A stretch of 64,000 bases of DNA from UBA2942 sp045127535 (GTDB lineage Bacteria > Bacillota > Clostridia > Lachnospirales > Lachnospiraceae). The notes beneath the pieces were generated by a model. It made no database searches and had not been told where the DNA came from. It saw nothing but the letters and a program-made list of their open reading frames with translations. Shown here piece by piece: positions 16,776 through 25,415 of this stretch (position 1 is its first letter; each line of letters opens with the position of its first letter). Where the stretch lies: assembly GCA_045127535.1 (NCBI GenBank), contig JBGVQN010000033.1, forward strand, positions 1 to 64,000, written 5' to 3'. Both the position numbers and the translations under genes were made by a program.

Positions 16776-17303
16776 ATGTTACCAGACAATCCAAATTTTC
16801 CAGGACTTATGAGCCTGGCATCTATGCTTTGGCAGCTGCCTCATGCAGCAGCGATGGTAAAAGGCAGTGCCAAGTACCCTGATCTCAATGGACAGGTGCG
16901 GTTTTATCAGACCAGACAAGGGGTGCTGGTTGCTGTAGAGGTATCTGGTCTGCCGCAGCCGGAAGGTTTATGTGAAAGTCCTATATTTGCGTTTCATATC
17001 CATAGCGGCGGCAGCTGCAGCGGAAATGAGCAGGATCCATTTGCAGATGTTATGGCCCATTACAATCCGGGAGACTGCACCCATCCCCATCATGCAGGAG
17101 ATATGCCTCCCTTGTTTGGCAATAACGGGTATGCTTTGACGGTATTTTTGACAGACCGGTTTACGGTACATGAAATCATAGGAAAGGCAGTTATCATACA
17201 TGCCAATCCGGATGATTTTACCACTCAGCCTTCTGGAAATGCAGGAGAAAAAATTGCCTGTGGAATCATTGCAGCAGTGGATTCGGGTCAGTATTGGAAA
17301 TAA
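16776..17303 (+). CDS. Cu/Zn superoxide dismutase family protein
   Basis: A 175-residue protein of the SodC fold. The metal ligands can be assigned: H74 and H76 in FHIH, H95 in AHYNP, H103 (or H105) in CTHPHHAGD, H106 and D109, and H142 in IIHANPDDF. C81 and C162 match the structural disulfide pair. The position that is normally the catalytic arginine (GNAGSRLACG) reads GNAGEKIACG, a lysine. There is no signal peptide or lipobox, unusual for bacterial SodC, so a cytoplasmic location is inferred. It is monocistronic with its own promoter. It may be a true dismutase with lowered activity or a copper-binding relative such as Bacillus YojM. Confidence 0.85.
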   Translation: MLPDNPNFPGLMSLASMLWQLPHAAAMVKGSAKYPDLNGQVRFYQTRQGVLVAVEVSGLPQPEGLCESPIFAFHIHSGGSCSGNEQDPFADVMAHYNPGDCTHPHHAGDMPPLFGNNGYALTVFLTDRFTVHEIIGKAVIIHANPDDFTTQPSGNAGEKIACGIIAAVDSGQYWK

Positions 17304-17465
17304 TAGGTTTTGATTTATAATAAGGAAAAGCTTTTAAGGCATGTATTTTACTGTTGGTGACAACGGAAAGTTTGTAAAGTGGCCTTTTTGTTGTATACGG
17401 CAGGGAAAAATTGGAGAAGATACTTTTCATGATTTGAAACATTGGTATGTGAAAAGTTGTATATC
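17304..17465. other. intergenic, no gene seen
   Basis: AT-rich stretch between the convergent SOD-like gene and pyrC. No confident terminator for the SOD-like gene was found; GGCCTTTTTGTTG near 17383-17395 is T-rich but has no good stem. Confidence 0.4.
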
Positions 17466-17517
17466 ATAAAAATACAGCCTGTGAATTTGTACAATGGGGT
17501 ACGAATTCACAGGCTGT
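17466..17517 (-). terminator. terminator of pyrC
   Basis: A 14-bp perfect stem (ACAGCCTGTGAATT with its complement) plus a GTAC/GTAC inner stem occupies 17474-17517. On the minus strand it is followed by ATTTTTATG, so it ends pyrC transcription. The plus-strand side lacks a T run. Confidence 0.88.
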
Positions 17518-17606
17518 GTTGTGTAAAAACAAATATGCTATGTGTGCAGACATCCAGGCAGGCAAAATGCAGGCAAAATCAGGCAGATCAAACCAAACAG
17601 ATCAGA

Positions 17607-18884
17607 TTACTCTGCATCCTGATAAGCAATTTTACCGTCGCAGATGGTATACAGAACCTTTCCATATAGCTTCTGATGGAGAAATGGAGAGTTGGATGCT
17701 TTGGAAACGAATCCATCCACTTCCCATAGGCGGTCCGGGTCAAAGAGCACCAGGTCTGCTCTGGAGCCCGGAGCCAGAATGCCCCCATCTAAATGATACA
17801 GCTGCAGGGGGTTGTAACTCATCTTTAAAAGCAGATCGGACAGGGACAGATGGCCTGGACGTACCAGATTGGTAATACCCAGAGCCAGGCTGGTTTCCAG
17901 ACCGGTGATGCCGCTTGGCGCCTGCAACAGCTCTTTGGCTTTTTCTTCTGCGCTGTGAGGTGCATGGTCGGTGGCAATCAGATCAATGGTGCCATCAGCA
18001 AGACCTGCAATAATGGCTTGACGGTCTTCTTCTGTACGCAGAGGCGGGTTCATTTTAGCAAGGGTGCCATAAGCCAGCACAGCATCTTCAGTCAGAGAGA
18101 AATGGTGAGGAGTTGCCTCAGCATGTACATCTGCACCGAAAGATTTTGCCAGTGCTACAGCTGCTACAGCTTCTTTGGAACTGATGTGCTGAATGTTAAT
18201 AGAAGCACCGGTAGCCAGAGCCAGCATGACATCTCTTGCAGTTAAAACATATTCTGCGCTGGCATAAGCACCTTCAATGCCCAGAGCATCAGAAACTGCA
18301 CCATGGTTTATGCCGGGGTTTTTGATAAAGTTTGGATCTTCTTCGTGAAAGCTTAAAGGCATTTGCAGGGCAGCTGCCTCTTTCATGGCTTCTATTACCA
18401 GAGACTCATCGCAAATGGGCACACCATCATCGGTAAAGCCTACGGCTCCGGCATTTGCCAATTCTTTCATATTGACCAGTTCCTGTCCTTTCATGCCCTT
18501 TGTAATTGTGGCAGCAGGCAGTACCCGGATGCCGGTCTTTTTGCCTTCTTCCAGAATATAGGAAATGACTTCTGGGGAATCTGCAGCAGGTTTTGTATTT
18601 GCCATGGTAATTACAGTGGTAAAGCCGCCTTTGGCGGCTGCAGCGCTGCCTGTAGCAATGTCTTCTTTATAAGTCAACCCAGGGTCGCGGAAATGTACAT
18701 GTACATCGGCAAGACCAGGAGCCACTACCAGACCCTCTGCCTGGATACAGGTATCGTAATCTGTGGGGTCTAGGCTGCTGGAAACTGCCTGAATGGTTCC
18801 ATCTGCAATGCCAATATCTCCAATCATATCAATGCCGCGGGCAGGGTCAATGATCCGTCCTTTTTGAATGCATAAGCTGCTCAT
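17607..18884 (-). CDS. pyrC: dihydroorotase
   Basis: Zinc amidohydrolase that cyclises carbamoyl-aspartate to dihydroorotate in pyrimidine synthesis. The 425-residue class I enzyme has the metal motif DVHVHFRDPG near residue 60, GGFTTVITMANTKP near 87-100, and later IATDHAPHSAEEK with the catalytic aspartate. AGGAATTT on the minus strand precedes the start. It stands alone, not in a pyr operon, with its own terminator. Allantoinase is the main alternative, but the MANTKPA region and length favour dihydroorotase. Confidence 0.93.
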   Translation of the reverse strand: MSSLCIQKGRIIDPARGIDMIGDIGIADGTIQAVSSSLDPTDYDTCIQAEGLVVAPGLADVHVHFRDPGLTYKEDIATGSAAAAKGGFTTVITMANTKPAADSPEVISYILEEGKKTGIRVLPAATITKGMKGQELVNMKELANAGAVGFTDDGVPICDESLVIEAMKEAAALQMPLSFHEEDPNFIKNPGINHGAVSDALGIEGAYASAEYVLTARDVMLALATGASINIQHISSKEAVAAVALAKSFGADVHAEATPHHFSLTEDAVLAYGTLAKMNPPLRTEEDRQAIIAGLADGTIDLIATDHAPHSAEEKAKELLQAPSGITGLETSLALGITNLVRPGHLSLSDLLLKMSYNPLQLYHLDGGILAPGSRADLVLFDPDRLWEVDGFVSKASNSPFLHQKLYGKVLYTICDGKIAYQDAE

Positions 18885-19276
18885 AAAATTCCTCCATTCT
18901 GAAAATGCGTCATTTCAGGTTTATATTGATCATACGCACTTTGATGTGTACACAGAATATACTGTAAGTTCCAGCAGATCTTCAATCCGTACACTGTTTA
19001 TATCATAGCATGAATTTGCTTGCTTGGCTATCCCAATCCTGCTGCCGGTTGGTAGATCCTGTATCAGGATACATGTATTTGCAGACAGATGGAAAAGTGT
19101 GATTTTATATTTCCTTTTATATGAATTTATAGTAGAATAAAAGGAGAAAAACAGGAATAAAATCCGGTGGTTGAAGGAGAAAGAAAAGAGTAACAGTAAG
19201 GAAACAGTGAAACAAGGTTTGTGGCAGTGCGGATACATAAATCTTGAAATAAAAACCGCATAGAAACGAGGAAGCA
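18885..19276. other. divergent intergenic region between pyrC and an aminotransferase
   Basis: No gene is seen in these 392 nt. For pyrC an extended -10 (TGC-TATGAT on the minus strand, 19002-19010) is the best candidate. For the plus strand TTCCTT (19111-19116), 16 nt and TAGAAT (19133-19138) is possible. Both are weak. No PyrR-binding loop or riboswitch was recognised. Confidence 0.4.
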
Positions 19277-20479
19277 ATGTTTAATCAGAAATATGTAGAA
19301 ATGACCAAGCATGGCAGCGCAATTCGTGCAATGTTCATGTATGGTCTGGAACGAGCAAAAGTAGTAGGACCGGAAAATGTATTTGATTTCAGTCTGGGCA
19401 ATCCCAGTGTTCCGGCACCGGAATGTGTCAATGATGCCATCCGGGAGATATTAGATACTATGGATTCTGTGGCAGTACATGGCTACAGTCCTGCCAACGG
19501 TATCGATGCAGCCAGACTTGCCATTGTAGAGGATCTGAATGCCCGCTTTGGCACGAATTATGGCATCAATAATATTTTTATGGCAGTCAGTGCTGCAGGT
19601 GCGATTGCACATGCACTTCGTGCAGTGATTATGGAAGAGGGAGACGAGATTGTAACTTTTGTACCGTATTTCCCTGAGTATATGGAATATGTAAGCGGTG
19701 CTGGAGGCAAATTTGTAGCAGTGCCTGCAGATACCGATACCCTGCAGATCAATTTTGAGGCATTTGAAGCAGTGCTGAATCCCAACGTAAGAGCAGTGTT
19801 GATCAATACTCCAAACAATCCTTCGGGTATTGTGTATTCTAAGGAAACCATTGAACGGCTGGCAGAGATTCTGGAAGAAAAGCAGAAGGAATATGGACAT
19901 TCCATTTATATCATTTCAGATGAGCCTTATCGTGAGCTGGTATTTTCCGGAGTAGAGGCACCGTTTGTGGCAAAGTATTATGCCAATACTATGATTTGCT
20001 ACTCTTACAGCAAGTCTATGTCCATTCCGGGAGAACGTATTGGATATGTGGTCATTAATACAGAAGCAGAGGATTATCCTCATGCGGTAGCAGTTTTTGC
20101 CCAGATTTCCAGAGGGATTGGACACAACTGTCCACCGTCTCTCATGCAGTTGGCTTTGGCAAAATGTGCAGGTGCAGTTTCTGATCTGTCTGTATATGAA
20201 ACCAATAAAAATATTCTCATGAAGGAACTGACCCGAATGGGGTTTGATATTATTGAGCCAGGTGGAACTTTTTACATGTTCCCTCGTGCTTTAGAGCCAG
20301 ATGCCAAGGCATTTTGTGAAAAGGCTAAGGAGTTTGATCTGCTGCTGGTGCCAAGTGACAGCTTTGGGTGTGAGGGATTCTTCCGTATTGCTTATTGCTG
20401 TACTACCGAAAAAATTTTGCGTGCCCTGCCGAAGTTTGAGGCACTGGCAGAATATTATAAAAATAAACAACAGGCATAA
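19277..20479 (+). CDS. class I PLP-dependent aminotransferase
   Basis: A 400-residue fold-type I aminotransferase of the aspartate/aromatic aminotransferase group. It shows NTPNNPSGIVYS near 178-189, the PLP-binding DEPYRE near 215, the Schiff-base lysine K246 in CYSYSKSMSIPGER, and the arginine of GFFRIAYCC that binds the substrate carboxylate. GAGGAAG precedes the ATG. It stands alone between pyrC and mntP and is followed by a long palindrome. Substrate cannot be assigned; aspartate, alanine or aromatic amino acids are all possible. Confidence 0.88.
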   Translation: MFNQKYVEMTKHGSAIRAMFMYGLERAKVVGPENVFDFSLGNPSVPAPECVNDAIREILDTMDSVAVHGYSPANGIDAARLAIVEDLNARFGTNYGINNIFMAVSAAGAIAHALRAVIMEEGDEIVTFVPYFPEYMEYVSGAGGKFVAVPADTDTLQINFEAFEAVLNPNVRAVLINTPNNPSGIVYSKETIERLAEILEEKQKEYGHSIYIISDEPYRELVFSGVEAPFVAKYYANTMICYSYSKSMSIPGERIGYVVINTEAEDYPHAVAVFAQISRGIGHNCPPSLMQLALAKCAGAVSDLSVYETNKNILMKELTRMGFDIIEPGGTFYMFPRALEPDAKAFCEKAKEFDLLLVPSDSFGCEGFFRIAYCCTTEKILRALPKFEALAEYYKNKQQA

Positions 20480-20581
20480 TATTTTCATACATGCCTCCCA
20501 ACTCTGATGTATAAAAGGCTATGAGGCACAATACCTTGGCTGAAGAAGATCAGAGGGGCCCGGTGGGGAGAAGATTGTTTT

Positions 20582-20623
20582 ACGCAGGACCCGCTTTCGC
20601 CGAAGCGAAAGCGGGTCCTGCGT
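20582..20623. repeat. perfect 19-bp palindrome between convergent genes
   Basis: ACGCAGGACCCGCTTTCGC (20582-20600) and its exact complement (20605-20623) surround a CGAA loop. Very GC-rich for this genome. Neither flank has a T run; T residues lie before the left arm instead. It sits between the aminotransferase (+) and mntP (-) 3' ends. Confidence 0.88.
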
Positions 20624-20662
20624 AATTGCTGCATTGGTATTTCTGGCGAAACTGCTGTCCAA

Positions 20663-21229
20663 TTAGAAGGTTATAATACCAAGATGCTCCAGCAGTATTT
20701 TGACACCCATTAATACAAGAATGATGCCGCCTGCCAGTTCGGCTTTGGACTTGTAACGGGAACCAAAAATATTTCCCAGTACAATTCCTACTGCAGACAG
20801 CAGGAAGGTAGTCACACCAATAAAGCTGACAGCTGGTACAATGGAAACGTTCAGAAAAGCAAAGGTTACACCTACTGCCAGTGCATCAATGCTGGTGGCA
20901 ACTGCCAGCGGCAGCATGGTGCGGGGGGAAAAGCAGTCATTGAGGCATTCATCTTCTTCGGTCAGTGCTTCCCGGATCATGTTAATACCAATGATTGACA
21001 ACAGTATAAAGGCAATCCAATGATCAATGCTTTCTATTGCAGATTGAAAACGTACGCCTAACAGATAGCCCATCAGCGGCATCAGTGCCTGAAAGCCTCC
21101 AAAGTAAAGACCGGCAATCAACAGGTGCTTGGGCTTTACTTTTTTCACAGAAAGGCCCTTACAGACAGATACAGCAAATGCATCCATAGATAATCCTACG
21201 GCAATGACAAATAATTCCCAGGTATTCAT
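20663..21229 (-). CDS. mntP: manganese efflux pump MntP
   Basis: A 188-residue inner-membrane protein with six predicted helices. It has the family start ELFVIAVGLSMDAFAVSVCKG and the internal repeat TSIDALAVGVTFAF with paired aspartates. It exports Mn2+ when the metal is in excess. The start 21229 has GGAGGAATTTT upstream; an in-frame start 30 nt earlier overlaps that site. A Mn-type riboswitch and promoter precede it on the minus strand, which strongly supports the metal role. Confidence 0.94.
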   Translation of the reverse strand: MNTWELFVIAVGLSMDAFAVSVCKGLSVKKVKPKHLLIAGLYFGGFQALMPLMGYLLGVRFQSAIESIDHWIAFILLSIIGINMIREALTEEDECLNDCFSPRTMLPLAVATSIDALAVGVTFAFLNVSIVPAVSFIGVTTFLLSAVGIVLGNIFGSRYKSKAELAGGIILVLMGVKILLEHLGIITF

Positions 21230-21257
21230 AAAATTCCTCCACTTTCTTTTTCGGGAC

Positions 21258-21397
21258 ACAAAAAAAGACCTATCTGCCGCGTAAACAGATAAGTCTCGTC
21301 ATTTCATACAAAGCCAGGAGCCTGATGCTCCAGTATGTTGGCTCCGTCACGATAACCGGAACTGTACAGTAAGTTAATCGCTGACTACTCCCTTATT
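21258..21397 (-). ncRNA. yybP-ykoY (Mn2+) riboswitch
   Basis: Read on the minus strand: AATAAGGGAGTAG (21385-21397), a central stem region with CCGGTTATCGTGACGGAGCC, and GACGAGACTTAT (21289-21300). ATAAG at the 5' side pairs with CTTAT at the 3' side as P1. The same CTTAT is part of a terminator, AGACTTATCTG with CAGATAGGTCT and seven Ts (about 21258-21295). Ligand-stabilised P1 would therefore prevent termination, matching the established ON switch by Mn2+. Sequence and gene context agree. Confidence 0.85.
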
Positions 21398-21405
21398 CGC
21401 GTATT

Positions 21406-21434
21406 ATCATAGCATGTTGAGAAAATGTTGTCAA
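21406..21434 (-). promoter_or_regulatory. promoter of mntP riboswitch
   Basis: On the minus strand TTGACA (21429-21434), 17-nt spacer, TATGAT (21406-21411), directly before the aptamer. Confidence 0.92.
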
Positions 21435-21488
21435 GAACGGAAAACAGTGTTTCTCATGTTTTTGCCAGGCAGGAGAAACACAGGGTGA

Positions 21489-21517
21489 TTGACGCAGAAA
21501 GTAAACAATACTATAAT
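21489..21517 (+). promoter_or_regulatory. promoter of the 21576 gene
   Basis: TTGACG (21489-21494), 17-nt spacer, TATAAT (21512-21517), about 60 nt before the small ORF and its AAGGAG site. Confidence 0.85.
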
Positions 21518-21575
21518 GAATATTATGTAATGAGAAACATCGGGAAAACTCCCGGAACAGATAAGGAGTAATTAT

Positions 21576-21797
21576 ATGAATCCAATGGATATTTTGAAGG
21601 CAAAGGCAGCATGGGATAAATTTCAGCAGGCACATCCCAAATTCCCGGCATTTTTAAAGGCAGCTTCCGGTACTGTGCAGGAGGGTACTGTGATAGAGAT
21701 TACCATTAAAACTACAGAAGGAAAAGAAATTGCCACCAATCTGCGCATCAGCAATGAAGACATGGAACTTGTAAGAGAATTAAGTGAACTGCGTTAG
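21576..21797 (+). CDS. small conserved protein, unknown function
   Basis: A 73-residue protein with its own promoter and AAGGAG site, so it is expressed. It begins with a helical, aromatic-containing segment (MDILKAKAAWDKFQQAHPKFPAFLKA) and continues with an alternating hydrophobic pattern that suggests a small beta sheet (VQEGTVIEITIKTTEGKEIATNLRI) and an acidic C-terminal helix. No metal ligands, signal or membrane segment. I recall similar short proteins in Lachnospiraceae but no assigned function. It is followed 18 nt later by a HAD phosphatase gene and may be cotranscribed with it and aroA. Confidence 0.75.
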   Translation: MNPMDILKAKAAWDKFQQAHPKFPAFLKAASGTVQEGTVIEITIKTTEGKEIATNLRISNEDMELVRELSELR

Positions 21798-21815
21798 TAA
21801 AGCGGGAGAGTACAA

Positions 21816-22625
21816 ATGATATTTGATGGATATTTAATATGCAGTGACTGTGATGGGACGCTGACGGATAAAGATGGCAGATTGTCAGAAGAAAATGCCC
21901 GCCTGATCCGCTATTTTCAGGAAAAAGGTGGGAGGTTTACCCTGGCTACCGGACGTTTTGTAAATTATTTGGCGCAGTTTCAAGACAGTCTGCAGATCAA
22001 TGCCCCTGTGGTGGCTTTAAATGGAACCATGCTTTATGATTTATCTCAGAACAGAGAATGGTTTCACTGGAGAATGCCTAGAGAAGAAGGTATGGAAGTT
22101 CTGCGGTATCTGCAGAAAAACAGAACAGATGTAGATGAGTACTGGATTAATTGTGGTGTGGACGATGGACGCGCGTTCCGGCCTGCAACAGACGATCTGG
22201 AAGCCTTTGCAGCTGCTATGCCGGAAGAATGGTATAAAATCGTATTTGTACAGAAAGAGGAAGTAACGCCGCTTTTGCGTGCTGATCTGCGCAGCCGTTT
22301 TGGACACCGGTTCCGGTTTGATTCCAGCTGGCCAAATGGTCTGGAAATGCAGCGAATCGATTCTGGAAAAGGCCGGGCGATCAGGACATTAAAGGAATTC
22401 TACAAAGGGGCTGTACATACCGTGATTTGTGTGGGAGATGCAGAAAATGATCTGACTATGATGGAAGCGTCAGATATCAGTTATGCAGTAGCCAATGCCA
22501 TTGCTCCCGTAAAAGAGGCAGCAGACCGATTGACGGTAAGTAATGATGCGCATGCGCTGGCCCATATCATTCAGGAACTGGAAGCAGAGATCCTGGGTGG
22601 CAGAAACAATGAAATGAAGAAATGA
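21816..22625 (+). CDS. Cof-type HAD family hydrolase
   Basis: A 269-residue HAD-IIB phosphatase. Motif I is SDCDGTLTD at residues 10-18, with the two catalytic aspartates D11 and D13; motif II is TLATGR; motif IV is VGDAENDLTMME near 215. The cap region between about 80 and 190 is the C2 type. Such enzymes act on sugar phosphates, flavin or PLP phosphates; the substrate here is unknown. A GGGAG site precedes the start. The stop codon overlaps an in-frame ATG of the next gene, so it is coupled to aroA. Confidence 0.88.
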   Translation: MIFDGYLICSDCDGTLTDKDGRLSEENARLIRYFQEKGGRFTLATGRFVNYLAQFQDSLQINAPVVALNGTMLYDLSQNREWFHWRMPREEGMEVLRYLQKNRTDVDEYWINCGVDDGRAFRPATDDLEAFAAAMPEEWYKIVFVQKEEVTPLLRADLRSRFGHRFRFDSSWPNGLEMQRIDSGKGRAIRTLKEFYKGAVHTVICVGDAENDLTMMEASDISYAVANAIAPVKEAADRLTVSNDAHALAHIIQELEAEILGGRNNEMKK

Positions 22626-22633
22626 GGATACCA

Positions 22634-23920
22634 ATGGAACACTATATTGTGAAAAAAATGAGCATGGGACAGTCCATAAAGGTGACTGTGCCAGGCTCTA
22701 AAAGTATTACCAACCGTGCACTGTTACTGGCGGCTCTTTCAAAAGGAATTTGTACTTTGAAAGGGGTGCTTTTTAGCGCAGATTCCAGGGCATTTTTAGG
22801 CTGTCTGCAGTCTTTGGGATTTTCACTGGAAATTGATGAGGCAGGAAAGCAGGTAACCATACAGGGAACCGGTGGAGAAATTCCCAACAGACAGGCTGCC
22901 ATCCATGTAGGCAGTGCAGGCACTGCGGCCAGATTCCTTACTGTGTTTCTGGCTATGGCTGGAGGAGATTACACATTGGATGCTACGCCACAGATGCGCA
23001 AACGTCCGATGGAGCCTTTGCTGCAGACTTTACGGGATTCTGGAATTCAGATTAACTGCCTGGAGCAGGAAGGGCATTTCCCATTTGAAATGCACTCTCA
23101 GGGAATCCAGGTGCAGCAGGTTGCCATAGATACCACAGTCAGCAGCCAGTTTGCCAGCGCATTGATGATGTCCGGGGTTTTGGCAGAAAAAGGACTTGAG
23201 ATTCATCTGACTGGAGAGCGGACCATGGGGTCCTATATCAAAATGACTTTGCATATGATGGAGCAGTTTGGAATCCCTGTGGAATTTGCAGAAGGAATCT
23301 GCCGGATTCCAGGAGGGGTGCGGCCAGATATCAGAGAGTATCAGATAGAGCCGGATGTATCAGGTGCAGGTTATTTTTTTGCAATGGCACCATTGTTGCA
23401 AAGTTATGTACAGGTAGCCAATGTACATCTGGATTCCATGCAGGGAGATATCCGGTTCCTGGAAATTTGTAAGAAAATGGGCTGTCAGGTTATGGATGCG
23501 TTGGAAGGTGTGATCATAGACGGCAGAGGATTAAAAGAATATCCAGGTGTGAATATATGTATGAAAGACTTTTCTGACCAGACTCTGACCCTGGCGGCGA
23601 TTGCACCTTTTGCCAGCAGCGATACCAGGATTACAGGTGTGGGACATATCAGAAAGCAGGAGTCTGACCGTATGGCGGTGATCCTAAACGAGCTTGCCCG
23701 CATGGGAATTGCCTGTGAGGAACTGCCGGAAGAAGATGGTATCCTGATCCATCCGGGGCAGGTGCAGGCTGCGGAAATTGAAACTTATGAAGATCACAGA
23801 GCAGCCATGGCATTTACACTGCCTGGACTGCGTACTGGAAATATTGTAATCAAAAATCCGGGATGCTGTGCAAAGACTTTTGAGAATTATTTTGAACTCA
23901 TAGACAGCCTGACACAATAA
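22634..23920 (+). CDS. aroA: 3-phosphoshikimate 1-carboxyvinyltransferase
   Basis: EPSP synthase of the shikimate pathway: joins shikimate-3-phosphate and PEP. The 428-residue protein shows VPGSKSITNRALLLAAL at 19-35, GSAGTAARFLTV near 93, a DxxxTVSSQFASALLM-like segment, and DHRAAMAF near the end. The start ATG 22634 is preceded by TGAGGA; ATG 22622 overlaps the HAD stop and would add four residues. No other shikimate gene is nearby. Whether it is the class I or class II form was not determined. Confidence 0.94.
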   Translation: MEHYIVKKMSMGQSIKVTVPGSKSITNRALLLAALSKGICTLKGVLFSADSRAFLGCLQSLGFSLEIDEAGKQVTIQGTGGEIPNRQAAIHVGSAGTAARFLTVFLAMAGGDYTLDATPQMRKRPMEPLLQTLRDSGIQINCLEQEGHFPFEMHSQGIQVQQVAIDTTVSSQFASALMMSGVLAEKGLEIHLTGERTMGSYIKMTLHMMEQFGIPVEFAEGICRIPGGVRPDIREYQIEPDVSGAGYFFAMAPLLQSYVQVANVHLDSMQGDIRFLEICKKMGCQVMDALEGVIIDGRGLKEYPGVNICMKDFSDQTLTLAAIAPFASSDTRITGVGHIRKQESDRMAVILNELARMGIACEELPEEDGILIHPGQVQAAEIETYEDHRAAMAFTLPGLRTGNIVIKNPGCCAKTFENYFELIDSLTQ

Positions 23921-24040
23921 ATATTTTTGCAATATGCAGGCACAGGCTGATGACAAACAATGAGAACTGGTGAGCAAAAGATAATTTATAATAAGTAATA
24001 ATCTGAAAGTGTACAACGCTGCACAGAAATGAGGAAGAAT

Positions 24041-24226
24041 ATGAAACAGGAAAACGGCCCATGTGAGACCTGCGTAAATTATGTATATGATGAGGAGCTG
24101 GAATACTATGAGTGTCTGGTGAATCTGGACGAAGATGATATGTATCGTTTCCTTTCCGGTTCTACACATGCTTGTCCTTATTATAAAAGAGATGATGAAT
24201 ATGCAGTGGTACGGAAACAGATGTAA
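24041..24226 (+). CDS. small cysteine-rich protein (DUF6472-like)
   Basis: A 61-residue acidic protein with four cysteines arranged as CETC, ECLVN and HACPYY, probably a small metal-binding fold. The pattern CxxCxNYVYDEE...YxCxVNLDEDDMxRFL...CPYY is that of a conserved clostridial family I recall as DUF6472. The start ATG 24041 follows GAGGAAG; an in-frame ATG 12 nt earlier overlaps the site. It is alone between aroA and a transporter. A TTTATAAT-type -10 lies near 23986. Function unknown. Confidence 0.78.
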   Translation: MKQENGPCETCVNYVYDEELEYYECLVNLDEDDMYRFLSGSTHACPYYKRDDEYAVVRKQM

Positions 24227-24314
24227 AGCCGGGAACACTGCATCAGTGATACATAAATGACGGAATAGAATTTTGCAGCTGCCTGCAGATACAGACAGAG
24301 GAAGGATGACAGAA

Positions 24315-25226
24315 ATGCTGAGCTTAAGTGAATTGGTCAATATGCAGTTGATGATGTTTTTGTTGATGGCGATCGGAGTATTTTTCAGAAAAAAGGGCAT
24401 TATCAGTGAAGAAGGCATGAGAAATATGACGGATTTTTTTCTGGACATTGTACTGCCGGCCAATATTGTGAAGTCCGTCCTGATAGAGTTTGGAATGGAT
24501 ACTTTAATGAGTTTTCTGGCCATTGTACTGGTGTCTACACTGATTCAGATATTTTGTTCTGTATTTGGCAAACTGGTGTATAACTGGGTGCCTCTGCCTC
24601 AGCGGAAAGTGCTGCAGTATGGTACGGTCTGCTCAAATGCAGGTCTCATTGGCAATGTAGTGGCCCAGGAGGTGTTTGGCAGCATTGGTATGACGCTGGC
24701 ATCTATTTTTCTCATTCCCCAAAGAATTGTGATGTGGACAGTAGGACTGGCTTTTTTTACAGATGCACCGGATAAAAAGACGTTAATCCGTAAAGTGATT
24801 ACCAATCCTTGTATTGTGGCTGTGGGAATTGGCCTGGTACTGATGTTTTCCGGAATACAGCTGCCTGTATTTCTGGAAAAGACCATTAATAATCTGAGTG
24901 CCTGCACCACAGGTTTGTCCATGGTGATTATCGGTACCATTCTGGCACAGGTAGATTATCGGAAAATGGTGGATGGCAAGGTGGTACTTTATACCTTTTT
25001 CCGTCTGCTTTTGATTCCGGCAGTGGTGTATGGAGGATGCAGACTTGCAGGAATGGAGGAACTGGTGACCAATGTGTCTGTTATATTGGCAGCCATGCCT
25101 GCAGGCAGTACTACGGCGATCCTGGCAATGCGGTATGACGGGGATGCAGAGTTTGCTACAAAACTGGTGGTGTTTTCTACCATCATGTCTTTGGGAACTA
25201 CAGTGTTGTGGTGTATGATTTTATAG
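24315..25226 (+). CDS. AEC family transporter
   Basis: A 303-residue membrane protein of the auxin efflux carrier family, with about ten hydrophobic helices split by a charged central loop (FTDAPDKKTLIRKV). Family features include the N-terminal GVFFRKKGIISEEG loop, the CSNAGLIGN motif near 110 and the C-terminal AAMPAGSTTAILAMRYDGD motif. Bacterial members move malate, malonate or other small acids; the substrate is not predictable. Start chosen at ATG 24315 after GAGGAAGG; ATG 24306 and TTG 24273 are less well placed. Ends at a clear terminator. Confidence 0.85.
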   Translation: MLSLSELVNMQLMMFLLMAIGVFFRKKGIISEEGMRNMTDFFLDIVLPANIVKSVLIEFGMDTLMSFLAIVLVSTLIQIFCSVFGKLVYNWVPLPQRKVLQYGTVCSNAGLIGNVVAQEVFGSIGMTLASIFLIPQRIVMWTVGLAFFTDAPDKKTLIRKVITNPCIVAVGIGLVLMFSGIQLPVFLEKTINNLSACTTGLSMVIIGTILAQVDYRKMVDGKVVLYTFFRLLLIPAVVYGGCRLAGMEELVTNVSVILAAMPAGSTTAILAMRYDGDAEFATKLVVFSTIMSLGTTVLWCMIL

Positions 25227-25256
25227 CAAAATTTTAAAAACTATTATGATGATGAA

Positions 25257-25299
25257 AACAGAGAAGATGCCGTTTTTTCGGTAAACTTCTCTGTTTTTT
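25257..25299 (+). terminator. terminator after the AEC transporter
   Basis: AACAGAGAAG (25257-25266) pairs with CTTCTCTGTT (25286-25295), inner CCG/CGG, followed by TTTT. Confidence 0.92.
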
Positions 25300-25415
25300 G
25301 CTGAATCATCCCACAGAAATGCACTGCATGATGAAAACATGCAGGGTACAAAATTTACCATATCTTAATTGAAAAAATGATATAATAAAAAAATTCATAC
25401 AAAAGGAGCGTGGAT

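Noticed and set aside
17442..18773. Plus-strand ORFs opposite pyrC
   Set aside because: pyrC on the minus strand explains the region completely, including its terminator at 17466-17517.
23684..24523. Minus-strand ORF of 279 residues over the aroA end and two following genes
   Set aside because: Crosses three plus-strand genes with good starts; no ribosome site and no motifs.
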